Positions 43,501 through 51,099 of a DNA stretch of 64,000 bases are shown in pieces. The translations under genes were made by a program, and so were the position numbers. The first letter of the stretch is position 1. Each line of letters starts with the position of its first letter. Under the pieces are notes generated by a model. It did not search any database and had not been told where the DNA came from. It was given only the letters and a program-made list of their open reading frames with translations. This stretch comes from Gordonia rubripertincta (GTDB lineage Bacteria > Actinomycetota > Actinomycetes > Mycobacteriales > Mycobacteriaceae): positions 868,001 through 932,000 of the forward strand of contig NZ_CP136136.1 in assembly GCF_038024875.1 (NCBI RefSeq), read 5' to 3'.

Positions 43501-44398
43501 CCACATCGACGAAGCGAAGATCGGCAAGCGCTCGTTCCTCGGCAACTCGGGGATGACCGGACCGGGCCGCAAGGTGCCCAAGAACGGCCTGGTCGCCGTG
43601 CTGTCGGCAACCCCGAACCGAGCGAAGTCGGGGTCGAGTTGGCTGGGCAGTCCCCCGGTTCGCCTGCGCCGCACCGCCGCCGAGACCGACACCTCGCGCA
43701 CGTTCGATCCGTCGACGAAGCTGAAGGTCGCGCGCTCGGTCATCGAGACCCTGCGCCTCGTCCCGGTGATGGTGTCCTTCGGGCTCGGCGTCGGCATGCT
43801 GATCGCACTGCAGTACGTGGCCGTCCACGTGCACTACGGCGTCGCAGCGCTGGTCAGCGGACTGCTGCTGCTCGGGATCGGCGCCGTCGCCTGCGGCACC
43901 GCAGCAGTCGCGAAATGGCTTGTCGTCGGCCGCATCACCGTCAGCGAGCACCCGCTGTGGAGCTCCTTCGTCTGGCGCAACGAACTGTCCGACGCCTTCG
44001 TCGAGACCGTGGCCGCGCCCTGGTTCGCCAACGCCGCCACCGGGACACCGATCCTCAACCTGTGGCTGCGTCTGCTCGGTGCCCGGATCGGACGAGGCGT
44101 CTGGTGTGAGACCTACTGGCTACCCGAGGCCGATCTGGTCAGCCTCGGCGACGGTGCGACCGTCCAGCGCGGCTGCGTCGTCCAGACCCATCTGTTCCAC
44201 GACCGCGTAATGGCCATCGACCGCGTCACCCTCGACGACGGCGCGACGCTGGGCCCGCACTGCGTCGCACTCCCGGCGTCAGGACTGGGCGAATCGGCGA
44301 CGGTCGGGCCGGCATCGCTGGTCATGCGCGGCGACGTGGTGCCCGCCCACACCCGCTGGCAGGGCAATCCCATCGCCCCCTGGCCGACGGCGAAGTAG
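40514..44398 (+). CDS. Pls/PosA-type membrane-bound non-ribosomal peptide synthetase
   Basis: The 1294-aa protein has an adenylation domain (about 15-490: IIFTSGSTGTPKGVAVTH, NTYGPTEAT, YRSGDLVRLDPAGL, GRADDQVKVGGRRIE, RTSGKVDRDALP), a carrier domain with phosphopantetheine Ser in FFAEGGGSLAAAQ, and no condensation domain. The second half alternates membrane helices with left-handed beta-helix repeats (e.g. IKRGASIGARSTLMPGAVVG; LDDGATLGPHCVALP). This is the architecture of epsilon-poly-lysine synthetase Pls and PosA, which polymerise one amino acid through tandem membrane-linked domains. The product is unknown. Start GTG 40514 (alternatives 40520, 40526) is uncertain. Confidence 0.85.
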   Translation: MAVTVQIPSQFLLSAQAGDPRTLCDILTATARAHPDSPAIDDGDVALTYGQLLALIRRTVARFAEFGVGHGSRVGIRMPSGSRDLYVAILATLYAGAAYVPVDADDPDERAELVFGEAGVDAIVDADGPRRMKPDTGAAAAPARPTPGDDAWIIFTSGSTGTPKGVAVTHRNAAAFVDAEAHMFLPDEPIGPGDRVLAGLSVAFDASCEEMWLAWRNGACLVPAPRSLVRSGMDLGPWLVARDITVVSTVPTLASLWPPEALEAVRLLIFGGEACPPELADRLAVPGREVWNTYGPTEATVVACAAPLGGPGPVRIGLPLRGWDLAVVDADGNPVAEGEVGELVIGGVGLARYLDPAKDAEKYAPMPTLGWERAYRSGDLVRLDPAGLIFMGRADDQVKVGGRRIELGEIDNALQNLPGVSGAAAAVRRSAAGNSLLVGYLVSADPDFDVSAAHAELTRHLPAAMVPTLALVDELPTRTSGKVDRDALPWPLPGSSRPVDDDVELGETELWLAQLWTDVLGIRITHPDVDFFAEGGGSLAAAQLVTAIRGRHPDISVADLYDHPRLGSMAEMLDARRPATSIVERDVAPTPRATGLAQLALTVPLTTLTGLQWATWLGVLNNLGVLVADRLDRSVPWLVEVNWWVLLVAFLVFITPPGRMCIAALGSRLLLSDVTPGEYPRGGSVHVRLWVAERLLDASGAANLSGAPWMIYLARALGARIGRDVDLHTIPPVTGLLTVGEGASVEPEVDLAGWWIDGDVVHIGEIAIKRGASIGARSTLMPGAVVGRDAVVAPGSAVFGRVKARQHWAGSPAIKVGRAAHPWPDHRPPRARAWVPIYGLSSLVLAAIPLISLAAGLAVIGLWALSADRLRDVAIRAVILLPAATLTSLVVFAAITAGLVRLASLGLSTGYHPVRSRVGWQVWLTERLLDAARTYLFPLYASLLTPIWFRVLGAKVGKGTEISTALVLPRFTTIGDGAFLADDTMVASYELGGGWLHIDEAKIGKRSFLGNSGMTGPGRKVPKNGLVAVLSATPNRAKSGSSWLGSPPVRLRRTAAETDTSRTFDPSTKLKVARSVIETLRLVPVMVSFGLGVGMLIALQYVAVHVHYGVAALVSGLLLLGIGAVACGTAAVAKWLVVGRITVSEHPLWSSFVWRNELSDAFVETVAAPWFANAATGTPILNLWLRLLGARIGRGVWCETYWLPEADLVSLGDGATVQRGCVVQTHLFHDRVMAIDRVTLDDGATLGPHCVALPASGLGESATVGPASLVMRGDVVPAHTRWQGNPIAPWPTAK

Positions 44399-44446
44399 TT
44401 CGATCCACCAGGGAACGGTCCCCCGCTCCCCGAGGTGCGAGCGAAG

Positions 44447-44495
44447 CGAGCCACGAAGCCCTGGTGACGCCATGTCACCAGGGCTTCGTGGCTCG
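44447..44495. terminator. Large perfect inverted repeat between convergent genes
   Basis: A 22-bp perfect stem (44447-44468 and 44474-44495; arms read CGAGCCACGAAGCCCTGGTG...) encloses the 5-base loop GCCAT. Weaker complementarity extends outward to about 44430 and 44518. It lies between the convergent synthetase and HdeD genes and should act as a bidirectional terminator; no T-run is present. Arm sequences recur at 38640-38675. Confidence 0.7.
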
Positions 44496-44554
44496 TCGCT
44501 ATCGCTCCCCATACCTCAGCCGGCAGAAGGAGCGTCCTTCGGCCGGCCGGGTGG

Positions 44555-45136
44555 TCAGATCGCGGGTTCGGCCGGGGCCTCGACCTTCTTCGGCAGCGTC
44601 AGCAGCGTGGCGATCGACAGTGCGACCAGCATGATGCCGCCGACCCAGGTCAGAACCTGGAGCGAGAAGACCGGCAGGATGATCATCACGATGCCGGCGA
44701 TCACCGAGATGATGCCGGACAGGATCAGGAACCAGGTCGGGCTGTGGCCGGACTTGGTGACCGCGGCGTAGAGGTCGGCGACGCCCTGGAAGATCCAGCC
44801 GATGCCGATGAACACGGCGAGCAGCCACAGCGCGTCACCGGGGCTGAAGACCGCGATGACACCGGCGATCAGCACGATCGCACCCACGATGCCGAGCAGC
44901 ACACGGGTTCCCGTACTCAGGAACGACGCCGCGAAGGCCTGGTAGATGCGGAAGATGCCGGCGATGATCAGCGAGATCGCGAACAGGATCGCGACCACGA
45001 CGATGGTCGGGCCGGGCCAGAGGATGGCAACGATGCCGAGCACGATGCCGACGATCGAGGTGATGATCAGGGCCGTCCGGACGGCGCCGATCAGTTCATC
45101 AGGGAAATGCTTCGTGTACGCCGTCGCGAAAGTCAT
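44555..45136 (-). CDS. HdeD-family (DUF308) membrane protein
   Basis: The 193-aa protein has six helices, e.g. ALIITSIVGIVLGIVAILWP, ILFAISLIIAGIFRIYQAF, ILSGIISVIAGIVMIILPVF and ILPVFSLQVLTWVGGIMLV. The repeated G-I-x-L/P pattern is that of the HdeD family, linked to acid resistance in enterics but of unknown role in actinobacteria. ATG 45136 is the only reasonable start. It is divergent from the thioesterase gene. Confidence 0.85.
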   Translation of the reverse strand: MTFATAYTKHFPDELIGAVRTALIITSIVGIVLGIVAILWPGPTIVVVAILFAISLIIAGIFRIYQAFAASFLSTGTRVLLGIVGAIVLIAGVIAVFSPGDALWLLAVFIGIGWIFQGVADLYAAVTKSGHSPTWFLILSGIISVIAGIVMIILPVFSLQVLTWVGGIMLVALSIATLLTLPKKVEAPAEPAI

Positions 45137-45198
45137 GATCGAAGGTTATCGTCCGGCGGGCCGTGACACGCTGTCCTTGAGGGCCTCTGGCACAAACT

Positions 45199-45223
45199 GA
45201 TACTCGTACGGGTAGTAAGTATC
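45199..45223 (+). promoter_or_regulatory. Inverted repeat at the thioesterase start
   Basis: GATACT-N13-AGTATC, with TACTCGTACGGGTAGTA at its centre, lies 2 bp before ATG 45226 in the HdeD-thioesterase intergenic region. Its position and symmetry suggest a TetR-type operator, but no regulator lies next to it. Confidence 0.4.
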
Positions 45224-45225
45224 GA

Positions 45226-46092
45226 ATGAACTCCATAGCGTTCTTCGAGAGGGCCGACGACCCGTCCGGCGAGATCCGGTACCGTCCGACGACCTTCGCA
45301 GCGAGTCTCTGGGCGCCCGGAACCCTCAACGGTCCGGCTGTGTGCGCGCTCGCCGCCCGGGCGGTCGAAGCGGAATTCGGCACAGAAGAGTTCCTGCCCG
45401 CCCGGTGCACGATCGATCTGTTCAAGGCCGCCCGCGACGTTCTCACCTCCACCCGGACGCGACTCGTCCGCTCCGGCGGCCGCATCCGGGTCGTCGACGT
45501 CGAGATCGTGCAGCATCCAGAGGGTGCCGACGAGGTGGTGGTGGCGCGCGGGACGACGGTGTTCCTGCGCACCTCCACCAACCCTCCGGGTGAACGGTGG
45601 CGCCGGCCGGCCGAGGCGGTCACCTTTCACCCGCCGGCGACCACCGGCGACGACCTCGCACCCCGATTCGCCTCCGATGCCCCGGACGGCGGCCTCGGCG
45701 AGTGGCAGCGCGACATGTCCCGTCACCAGAACGCGCAGCGCAAGCGGATCTGGACCCGTGCGGCCCCCATCGTGCCGGGCGAGGACCCGACGCCGTTCCA
45801 GCGCGCCGTCGTCAGCGCGGAGTCGGCGAGCCTCGTCTCGAACTGGGGCAGTGCCGGGATCGGTTTCATCAACTGCGACCTCACCGTCGCGCTGAGTCGT
45901 CTGCCCCACGGCGAACGGATCGGCGTCGAGGCGGACGTCCATCTCGAGGACGACGGCGTCTCGGTGAGCAACGCCGGTCTCTACGACGCCGACGGCATGT
46001 TCGGGACGGCGCTCGTCACGGCGGTGAACAACGCCGCCGCCCAGATCGACTTCACCACTGTGGACACCTCCGAGCGGTATCGCGAAGCCTGA
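45226..46092 (+). CDS. Acyl-CoA thioesterase-like double hotdog protein
   Basis: The 288-aa protein begins FFERADDPSGEIRYRPTTFA and has two hotdog halves: VCALAARAVEAEFGTEEFLPAR ... VVVARGTTVFLRTS, and AVVSAESASLVSNWGSAGIGFINCDLTVAL ... VSVSNAGLYDADGMFGTALV. This matches the actinobacterial thioesterase-family (4HBT_3-like) pattern. The likely reaction is acyl-CoA hydrolysis; the chain length is unknown. Confidence 0.78.
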   Translation: MNSIAFFERADDPSGEIRYRPTTFAASLWAPGTLNGPAVCALAARAVEAEFGTEEFLPARCTIDLFKAARDVLTSTRTRLVRSGGRIRVVDVEIVQHPEGADEVVVARGTTVFLRTSTNPPGERWRRPAEAVTFHPPATTGDDLAPRFASDAPDGGLGEWQRDMSRHQNAQRKRIWTRAAPIVPGEDPTPFQRAVVSAESASLVSNWGSAGIGFINCDLTVALSRLPHGERIGVEADVHLEDDGVSVSNAGLYDADGMFGTALVTAVNNAAAQIDFTTVDTSERYREA

Positions 46093-46146
46093 GGAGACCT
46101 GTACTTACCCAGGTGAAATACTTCCCACAGGGCTCACAGGTCTTGA

Positions 46147-46152
46147 TAAGGT
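46147..46152 (+). promoter_or_regulatory. -10 box of the DUF4185 gene
   Basis: TAAGGT ends 7 bp before ATG 46160, again the leaderless arrangement. No ribosome-binding site precedes the ATG. Confidence 0.55.
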
Positions 46153-46159
46153 CACGCCC

Positions 46160-47221
46160 ATGACACGACGCCTTCATCGGCTTCTCCTGAGTCTCGTCGT
46201 CTCGACCCTCGCGTTTGCCCTGACGTCGACGCTGGCCTCGCCGGCGCAGGCCGGGAACGTCGCGGGCCCGGCGAGCGTCGTCAACCGCCTCACGGGCCCG
46301 TTCGCGATGAACGACACGATCGGCCGCTACAACATCGTGGGCACCGATCTGGGCGTCATGTGGGACAACGGCCGAGGTGAGATCCTCACCGCCTTCGGCG
46401 ATACCCAGTCGTTCAACGGCTGGTCACTGCTCTACGGCCAGCTGTACTACTGGCGGTCCAACGTTCTGCTGCGCAGCACCGACCGCAACCTGGCCGATGG
46501 CATGACGTTCACCTCGCACGCCGGTCGTCCCGGCCACGCCAAGCGCTTGCTGAAGCCGAACGTGCGTAAAGAGGTCACCATCATCCCCACCGCGGGTGTC
46601 TCCGCCAACGGCAAGCAGTACATGACCGTCATGTCGGTCAAACGGTGGGATTCGCCGGGGATCTGGACCACCAACTGGTCGGGTCTGGTCGTCTCCGGCG
46701 ACAACGGGGAGAACTGGCGCGCCCTCAACGCCTTCCGCCCGAACGGTGGCGGCAACAAGAAGTTCCAGATGGGCGCCTTCCTCAAGGTCGGCAAGACCGT
46801 CTACTACTACGGCACCCCCGACGGCCGCTGGGGCAGCGTCTATCTCGCCCGCGTCGACGAGAAGGACATCGAGAACCTCGGCAAGTGGGACTACTTCTCC
46901 TACGGCCGTTGGCTCCGCAACAACCCCGGCGCGGCCACCCCGGTGATGGGCGCACCGACCGGCGAGATGTCGGTCGCCTGGAACGACTACCTCGGAAAGT
47001 ACATCTCGCTCGCCAGCCAGGACATCGGCGTGACCCTCCGTACCGCCGACAACCCTTGGGGCCCATGGACTCCCGGCGAGCTCGTGGCACCGTCCGCCGA
47101 CCCCTACACCGGTTACGCGCCGTACATCCACCCGTGGTCGAAGGGCAGCACCCTGTACTTCACGTACTCGATCTCTATCGGCTATCAGGTCTACCTGATG
47201 AGGTTGCCGCTCAAGCGATGA
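46160..47221 (+). CDS. Secreted DUF4185 protein, probable endo-D-arabinanase-like (GH183) enzyme
   Basis: The 353-aa protein has a Sec signal peptide (RRLHRLLLSLVVSTLAFALT, cleavage near ASPAQA/G) and a five-bladed-propeller-like DUF4185 domain: YNIVGTDLGVMWDNGRGEI, LTAFGDTQSF, MTVMSVKRWDSPGIWTTNWS, PTGEMSVAWNDYLGKYIS, YAPYIHPWSKGSTLYFTYS. Some DUF4185 members were reported as GH183 endo-D-arabinanases acting on arabinogalactan and lipoarabinomannan. Export and the mycolata context fit cell-wall arabinan remodelling. Catalytic Asp residues cannot be fixed without alignment. Confidence 0.8.
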   Translation: MTRRLHRLLLSLVVSTLAFALTSTLASPAQAGNVAGPASVVNRLTGPFAMNDTIGRYNIVGTDLGVMWDNGRGEILTAFGDTQSFNGWSLLYGQLYYWRSNVLLRSTDRNLADGMTFTSHAGRPGHAKRLLKPNVRKEVTIIPTAGVSANGKQYMTVMSVKRWDSPGIWTTNWSGLVVSGDNGENWRALNAFRPNGGGNKKFQMGAFLKVGKTVYYYGTPDGRWGSVYLARVDEKDIENLGKWDYFSYGRWLRNNPGAATPVMGAPTGEMSVAWNDYLGKYISLASQDIGVTLRTADNPWGPWTPGELVAPSADPYTGYAPYIHPWSKGSTLYFTYSISIGYQVYLMRLPLKR

Positions 47222-47229
47222 CGCCTGAC

Positions 47230-47272
47230 GAGGTGGGGCGGTTCGGGGATCTCCACCGAACCGCCCCACCTC
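47230..47272. terminator. Bidirectional terminator between the DUF4185 and DUF305 genes
   Basis: A perfect 17-bp stem (47230-47246, GAGGTGGGGCGGTTCGG; 47256-47272) closes a 9-base loop and is followed by GCTTTC on the plus strand. It lies 8 bp after one stop and 12 bp before the convergent one. Confidence 0.85.
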
Positions 47273-47284
47273 GCTTTCACGTCG

Positions 47285-48007
47285 TCAGTTCTGGCCCAGC
47301 ATCGCCCGCATCTGGTCGATCTCGGCCTGCTGCGTCGTCTTGACCTGTGTGGCAAGGGCTCTGGTCGCCGGGTCGGCACCCTTGGCCAGCACCTCGTCGG
47401 CCATCGCGATGGCACCTTCGTGGTGCCGGATCATGCCCTCGAGCCACAGTCGGTCGAACTCGCCGCCGCTCGCCTGACGCAGCGCCGCCATCTGCTCGGG
47501 GGACATCATTCCCGACATGTCCCCGTGACCCATGTTCCCGTGCCCCATGTCCCCGTGGCCCATGTCGTCGCCCCCATGGTCAGGGTTGCCGTGATCCGTG
47601 CCTCCGTCGTCGTCCATGTGTCCGGCCACCGGCACACCCCACGACCTCAAACGCACTGCCATCTGGTCGATCTCGTCTTCCTGCGCGTCCTCGATGGTGT
47701 CGGCGAGGGCGATCAGTTGGCGGTTCTGCGTCCGCCCCTCGACGAGGTCTGCCATCATCACCGCCTGCCGGTGGTGAGGGATCATCTCGGTGGTGAACTC
47801 GACATCCGCGTCGTTGTGTTTCGCGGCGGGCGATTGGCCCGGCGCAGACGCATCCGCCGCTGACGACGTCGCCGGGCGGTCGGCTGTGGTGCTGCCGGAA
47901 GGCGACTCGTCGGATGAACACCCGGCGAGGGCCAGGGCGAGCGCGGCACCGACGGCGGTTCCGACCGCGACGCGGCGTCGGGCAATTGCATTGTGCTGTA
48001 CATACAT
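47285..48007 (-). CDS. DUF305 lipoprotein with His/Met-rich repeats
   Basis: The 240-aa protein has a signal peptide with lipobox LALAGC, a Ser/Thr-rich linker and two DUF305 halves: VEFTTEMIPHHRQAVMMADL and RLWLEGMIRHHEGAIAMADE. Between them is a His/Met repeat, MGHGDMGHGNMGHGDM, from three 15-bp units. MIxHHxxAxxMA motifs and Met/His clusters point to extracytoplasmic copper binding. ATG 48007 follows AAGGA. It lies 72 bp after the DUF6153 gene on the same strand, probably an operon. Confidence 0.88.
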   Translation of the reverse strand: MYVQHNAIARRRVAVGTAVGAALALALAGCSSDESPSGSTTADRPATSSAADASAPGQSPAAKHNDADVEFTTEMIPHHRQAVMMADLVEGRTQNRQLIALADTIEDAQEDEIDQMAVRLRSWGVPVAGHMDDDGGTDHGNPDHGGDDMGHGDMGHGNMGHGDMSGMMSPEQMAALRQASGGEFDRLWLEGMIRHHEGAIAMADEVLAKGADPATRALATQVKTTQQAEIDQMRAMLGQN

Positions 48008-48079
48008 TGGATTTTCCTTGCTGCTGAGGGTTCTCGGATACGACGACATGGCGGACCCGGCGGATCCGCAGACGTCTCC

Positions 48080-48511
48080 TCAGCAGCGGATCACCTGCAA
48101 TTGCAGGTGATCACGAATCGCCCACGGGGGCGGACGCCCCAGGACGACGATGCCCCGGCGAGCGGGACGGTACAACCCTGCCACCGACAGCGACAGGAAT
48201 GCCCAGACCAGCAGTACGAGCACCACGGGTGGGATATCGATGCCGGCGGCGCGGGTGAACACACACGCGTGGTCGTGGTCGCCGCAGTCGTCGCCCGACA
48301 TGGACGGGGGTTCGCCCATCACCGCGGCGGGCACCATCTGCGCATCTCCCACGGCGTGATGCCCGGCATGGCCGGGGTCGGCGTCGGCGTCGGGATGAGC
48401 GGGCGCCACGCCCGGACCCGCGATCACGGTGTGCATGAGCATCACCGCGAGCGCGAGAGGAAGTATCAACCCCCGGAACCAAGAAGCGGTCCGGGGCGCG
48501 GGCCGGCTCAC
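48080..48511 (-). CDS. DUF6153-type membrane protein
   Basis: The 143-aa protein has an N-terminal helix (GLILPLALAVMLMHTVIAG), a His/Asp/Met-rich extracytoplasmic stretch (HPDADADPGHAGHH, DDCGDHDHACVF) and a second helix (VVLVLLVWAFLSLSVAGLY). The composition and the adjacent DUF305 gene suggest copper handling, which is inferred. The last codons (HLQLQVI) lie in a perfect DNA palindrome. Confidence 0.7.
   Translation of the reverse strand: MSRPAPRTASWFRGLILPLALAVMLMHTVIAGPGVAPAHPDADADPGHAGHHAVGDAQMVPAAVMGEPPSMSGDDCGDHDHACVFTRAAGIDIPPVVLVLLVWAFLSLSVAGLYRPARRGIVVLGRPPPWAIRDHLQLQVIRC
48089..48112. repeat. 24-bp perfect palindrome
   Basis: GATCACCTGCAA and its exact complement TTGCAGGTGATC are fused with no spacer. 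It overlaps the 3' end of the DUF6153 coding sequence, upstream of the DUF305 gene. It could be an operator for the downstream gene, a hairpin in the mRNA, or a coincidence of codon choice. Confidence 0.7.
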
Positions 48512-48530
48512 CTCTCCCAGGCTAGCGAGG

Positions 48531-49808
48531 TCACGACGCGGGCGTCGAGACCTTCTCCGCGTCCGGATCCTCGCTCTCGGAGTCGACCTCCGCAGCCTCC
48601 GCGGCCAGCCGTTTCTGCCGCGGGATCAGGTACTTCCGGTCGATGATCCGGTAGGCCGCGATCACCGCCGCGGCGAGACCCCAGCCGAGCAGGATGTCGA
48701 AGATGTAGTGCTCGGCGGTGTAGACGAGGGCGAAGGCCATCGCGAACGCATACCCCATGAACAGTGTTTTTCCGAGCGCCTTGACCCGTGGCCACATGAA
48801 GAGCGCCAGCAACATCGTGAGGCCGGCATGCAGCGACGGGATGGCTGCGACGAGATTGGACTTGCCCTGTCCGAGCGTGACGAGCTGCGAGGCCATGCTG
48901 ATGTTCAGGAAGTTCCAGCCGCGCGCGGAGATCCGCTCGACGTACGGTTCCGCATCGGGATACGCATTGTCCAGGGGTCCGAGGAGACCTCCCGGTTCGT
49001 TGGCGTCCTGCGAGTACATACAGATCGGGTCGCGGGGGTAGTCCTGCACCTCGACCGCGGTGCACCGTGCCGCCGCCCACGGGGGTGCGCCGGGAACGAG
49101 GGTGTAACCGATGAGCGCGAGGAACGTGGTCGCCACGAAGCAGGCCGCGTACCGGCGCCAGGCGTGGCGGTCCTTCAGCCACAGCCATGCCGCCACCGCG
49201 TACGGGACGATGAAGTACGACATGTAGACGACGCTGACGATGACTTCCCACCACGGAGGACTCGCCTGTTTGAGCTGTTCCTGTAGCCACGCGGTCGGGG
49301 TGACGTCACCACCCATGAGCCATTTGTCGAAGTCGATCGCCAGGTGCCAGTGGGTCGGCATGCCGACGATCTGGGCGATGTTGCGCGTCCAGTCGTAGAG
49401 GATCAGGATCAGCGCGAACGGCGCCCAGTCGAGGATGATCGTTATGAACCTGCGGCGCCCGATGCTCGCCGCCGCCAAGCCGAGGCACAGCAGGATGATG
49501 AGCCGCGTGCGGTCCCACGCCAGGCCCTCGAGGTAGATGTGCACTGCCATCACCAGGAACCAGGCCGTGACCGCGATCCGGCGGACCATGGTCAGGTCGC
49601 GGCGGTTCTCCGGATGGGCCTCCATCTCGGCAGCGGCGGCCAGGTCGTCGAAGACCGGCGCCATCTCCGGCGGGTCGACGTCCGATCCTGACCGGCCGGA
49701 CGTCGACAGGCTTCCATCCGCCGAGGTCGTGTCATCGGGCTTCTGGCCCTCACTGCGCTCCGAGGACTTACCCGGCCGCGGGAAGCCCACCGACTCGTCA
49801 ACACTCAC
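48531..49808 (-). CDS. AUR1-like PAP2 phosphatase, integral membrane
   Basis: The 425-aa protein has a long hydrophilic N-terminus (about 1-75) and about eight helices, with PAP2_3 (AUR1/Ipt1-like) motifs: GYTLVPGAPPWAAAR, the phosphatase pieces AAIPSLHAGLTMLLALFMWP (SLHAG) and VYTAEHYIFDILLGW (H...D). Family members transfer or hydrolyse phospho-head groups, such as inositol phosphate; mycobacterial relatives are uncharacterised or linked to lipid metabolism. GTG 49808 is chosen over TTG 49817. Confidence 0.8.
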   Translation of the reverse strand: MSVDESVGFPRPGKSSERSEGQKPDDTTSADGSLSTSGRSGSDVDPPEMAPVFDDLAAAAEMEAHPENRRDLTMVRRIAVTAWFLVMAVHIYLEGLAWDRTRLIILLCLGLAAASIGRRRFITIILDWAPFALILILYDWTRNIAQIVGMPTHWHLAIDFDKWLMGGDVTPTAWLQEQLKQASPPWWEVIVSVVYMSYFIVPYAVAAWLWLKDRHAWRRYAACFVATTFLALIGYTLVPGAPPWAAARCTAVEVQDYPRDPICMYSQDANEPGGLLGPLDNAYPDAEPYVERISARGWNFLNISMASQLVTLGQGKSNLVAAIPSLHAGLTMLLALFMWPRVKALGKTLFMGYAFAMAFALVYTAEHYIFDILLGWGLAAAVIAAYRIIDRKYLIPRQKRLAAEAAEVDSESEDPDAEKVSTPAS

Positions 49809-50038
49809 CCGACACAATCCCGCCCGTCACACCCCTCAGGGCACCCACGCTCGTAACCTGCCGTCAGTGTAGTGGCCATGTCCGGTTGGTGAGCCACCGC
49901 TGCGCAGCACGTGTGCGCCAGTCGTCGCGACCACGGCGATCACCCGCGCCGACGACCCGTTTCGACGGATTCACGCCTCTTGGGCGTGTCGTGGATCACA
50001 CTGGAGACCTGCAATGCTCCATCCCAGAGGAGGTCTCG

Positions 50039-50254
50039 GTGCCCAATCGCTACCTGCGCTACGGCGACCAGCGCTACATCATCACCAAGGAGGCGGAGGC
50101 TCGGCTGAATCGCACCCTCGATGCGGTGTACTCCGACGGGACCCGCGGCCATGAGTGGCTGAACCTGTACCACGACAGTGCGGCCCCCTGCCGTCTGCTG
50201 ATCGCGGCCGGGGTGCCGATCACGATCGAGACGGAGCCGGCGCCGGGCGAGTGA
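50039..50254 (+). CDS. Small conserved-looking protein, unknown function
   Basis: The 71-aa protein begins MPNRYLRYGDQRYIITKEAE and ends PITIETEPAPGE; GTG 50039 is 5 bp after AGAGGAGG, a very strong site. There is no signal peptide or membrane helix. The pattern RY..R.GDQRYIITKEAEARL...LDAVYSDG looks like a compact cytosolic alpha/beta protein. I do not recognise the family. Confidence 0.65.
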   Translation: MPNRYLRYGDQRYIITKEAEARLNRTLDAVYSDGTRGHEWLNLYHDSAAPCRLLIAAGVPITIETEPAPGE

Positions 50255-50324
50255 CCCCGGCGCGTCGAACGAGCCGATCCCGGGCACCGCGGCGTCACCC
50301 GGAGCCGGCCTCTATCGTTGACGC

Positions 50325-51095
50325 ATGCGCATCGGAGCACACCTTCGCGAAGACACCGACCCGTTGGTCACCGCCGCCGAACTCGGCATCGACGTCTTCC
50401 AGATGTTCGTCACCGATCCGCAGAGCTGGAAGAAGCCGCAACCGAATCCGCACGCGGCCGCGATCCGCGAATCCGACATCGACGTCGTGGTGCACTCCAG
50501 CTATCAGATCAACGTCGCGAGCCTGAACAACCGGCTGCGCATGCCGTCACGCAAGGCCGTCGAACAGCAGGCCGCCGCCGCCGCCGAGCTCGGGGCCTTC
50601 GGCCTGGTCGTACACGGCGGACATCTGCGGGACGGTGAGGAGTCCGCCGAGGGATTCGCCAACTGGCGCAAGCTCTTCGACCGCCAGGTCGACAAGGGCG
50701 GCTTCGGGGTCCCGATCCTGATCGAGAACACCGCGGGCGGCGATCACGCGATGGCACGCACCCTCGAGTCCATCGACCGGCTATGGGAAGCGGTCGGCGA
50801 CTTCGAGCAGGCCGGATTCTGCCTCGACACCTGCCATGCCTGGGCAGGCGGCGAGGATCTCGTCGGACTGGTCGAGCGCGTCAAGGAGATCACCGGACGC
50901 ATCGATCTGGTGCACCTCAACAATTCCCGCGACGAGTTCGACTCCGGCCGCGACCGCCACGCCAATCTGGCGTCGGGTCAGATCGACCCCGAGGTACTCG
51001 CCGCCGTGGCCAAGGCCGCCGACGCACCGGTGATCCTCGAGACGCCCGCCGAGGGCATTCCCGCCGACCTCGAATACCTGCGCTCGGCGCTCTGA
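50325..51095 (+). CDS. nfo: Endonuclease IV-type AP endonuclease
   Basis: Cleaves DNA at abasic sites in base-excision repair. The 256-aa TIM barrel shows the AP-endonuclease-2 metal motifs: MRIGAHL, VVHSSYQINVA, LVVHGGHLR, ILIENTAGG, FCLDTCHAWAGG, LVHLNNSRDEFDSGRDRHAN and VILETPAEG, with His/Glu/Asp ligands for three zinc ions. TATCGT lies 6 bp upstream of the ATG, suggesting a leaderless transcript. Confidence 0.92.
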   Translation: MRIGAHLREDTDPLVTAAELGIDVFQMFVTDPQSWKKPQPNPHAAAIRESDIDVVVHSSYQINVASLNNRLRMPSRKAVEQQAAAAAELGAFGLVVHGGHLRDGEESAEGFANWRKLFDRQVDKGGFGVPILIENTAGGDHAMARTLESIDRLWEAVGDFEQAGFCLDTCHAWAGGEDLVGLVERVKEITGRIDLVHLNNSRDEFDSGRDRHANLASGQIDPEVLAAVAKAADAPVILETPAEGIPADLEYLRSAL

Positions 51096-51099
51096 CCCG

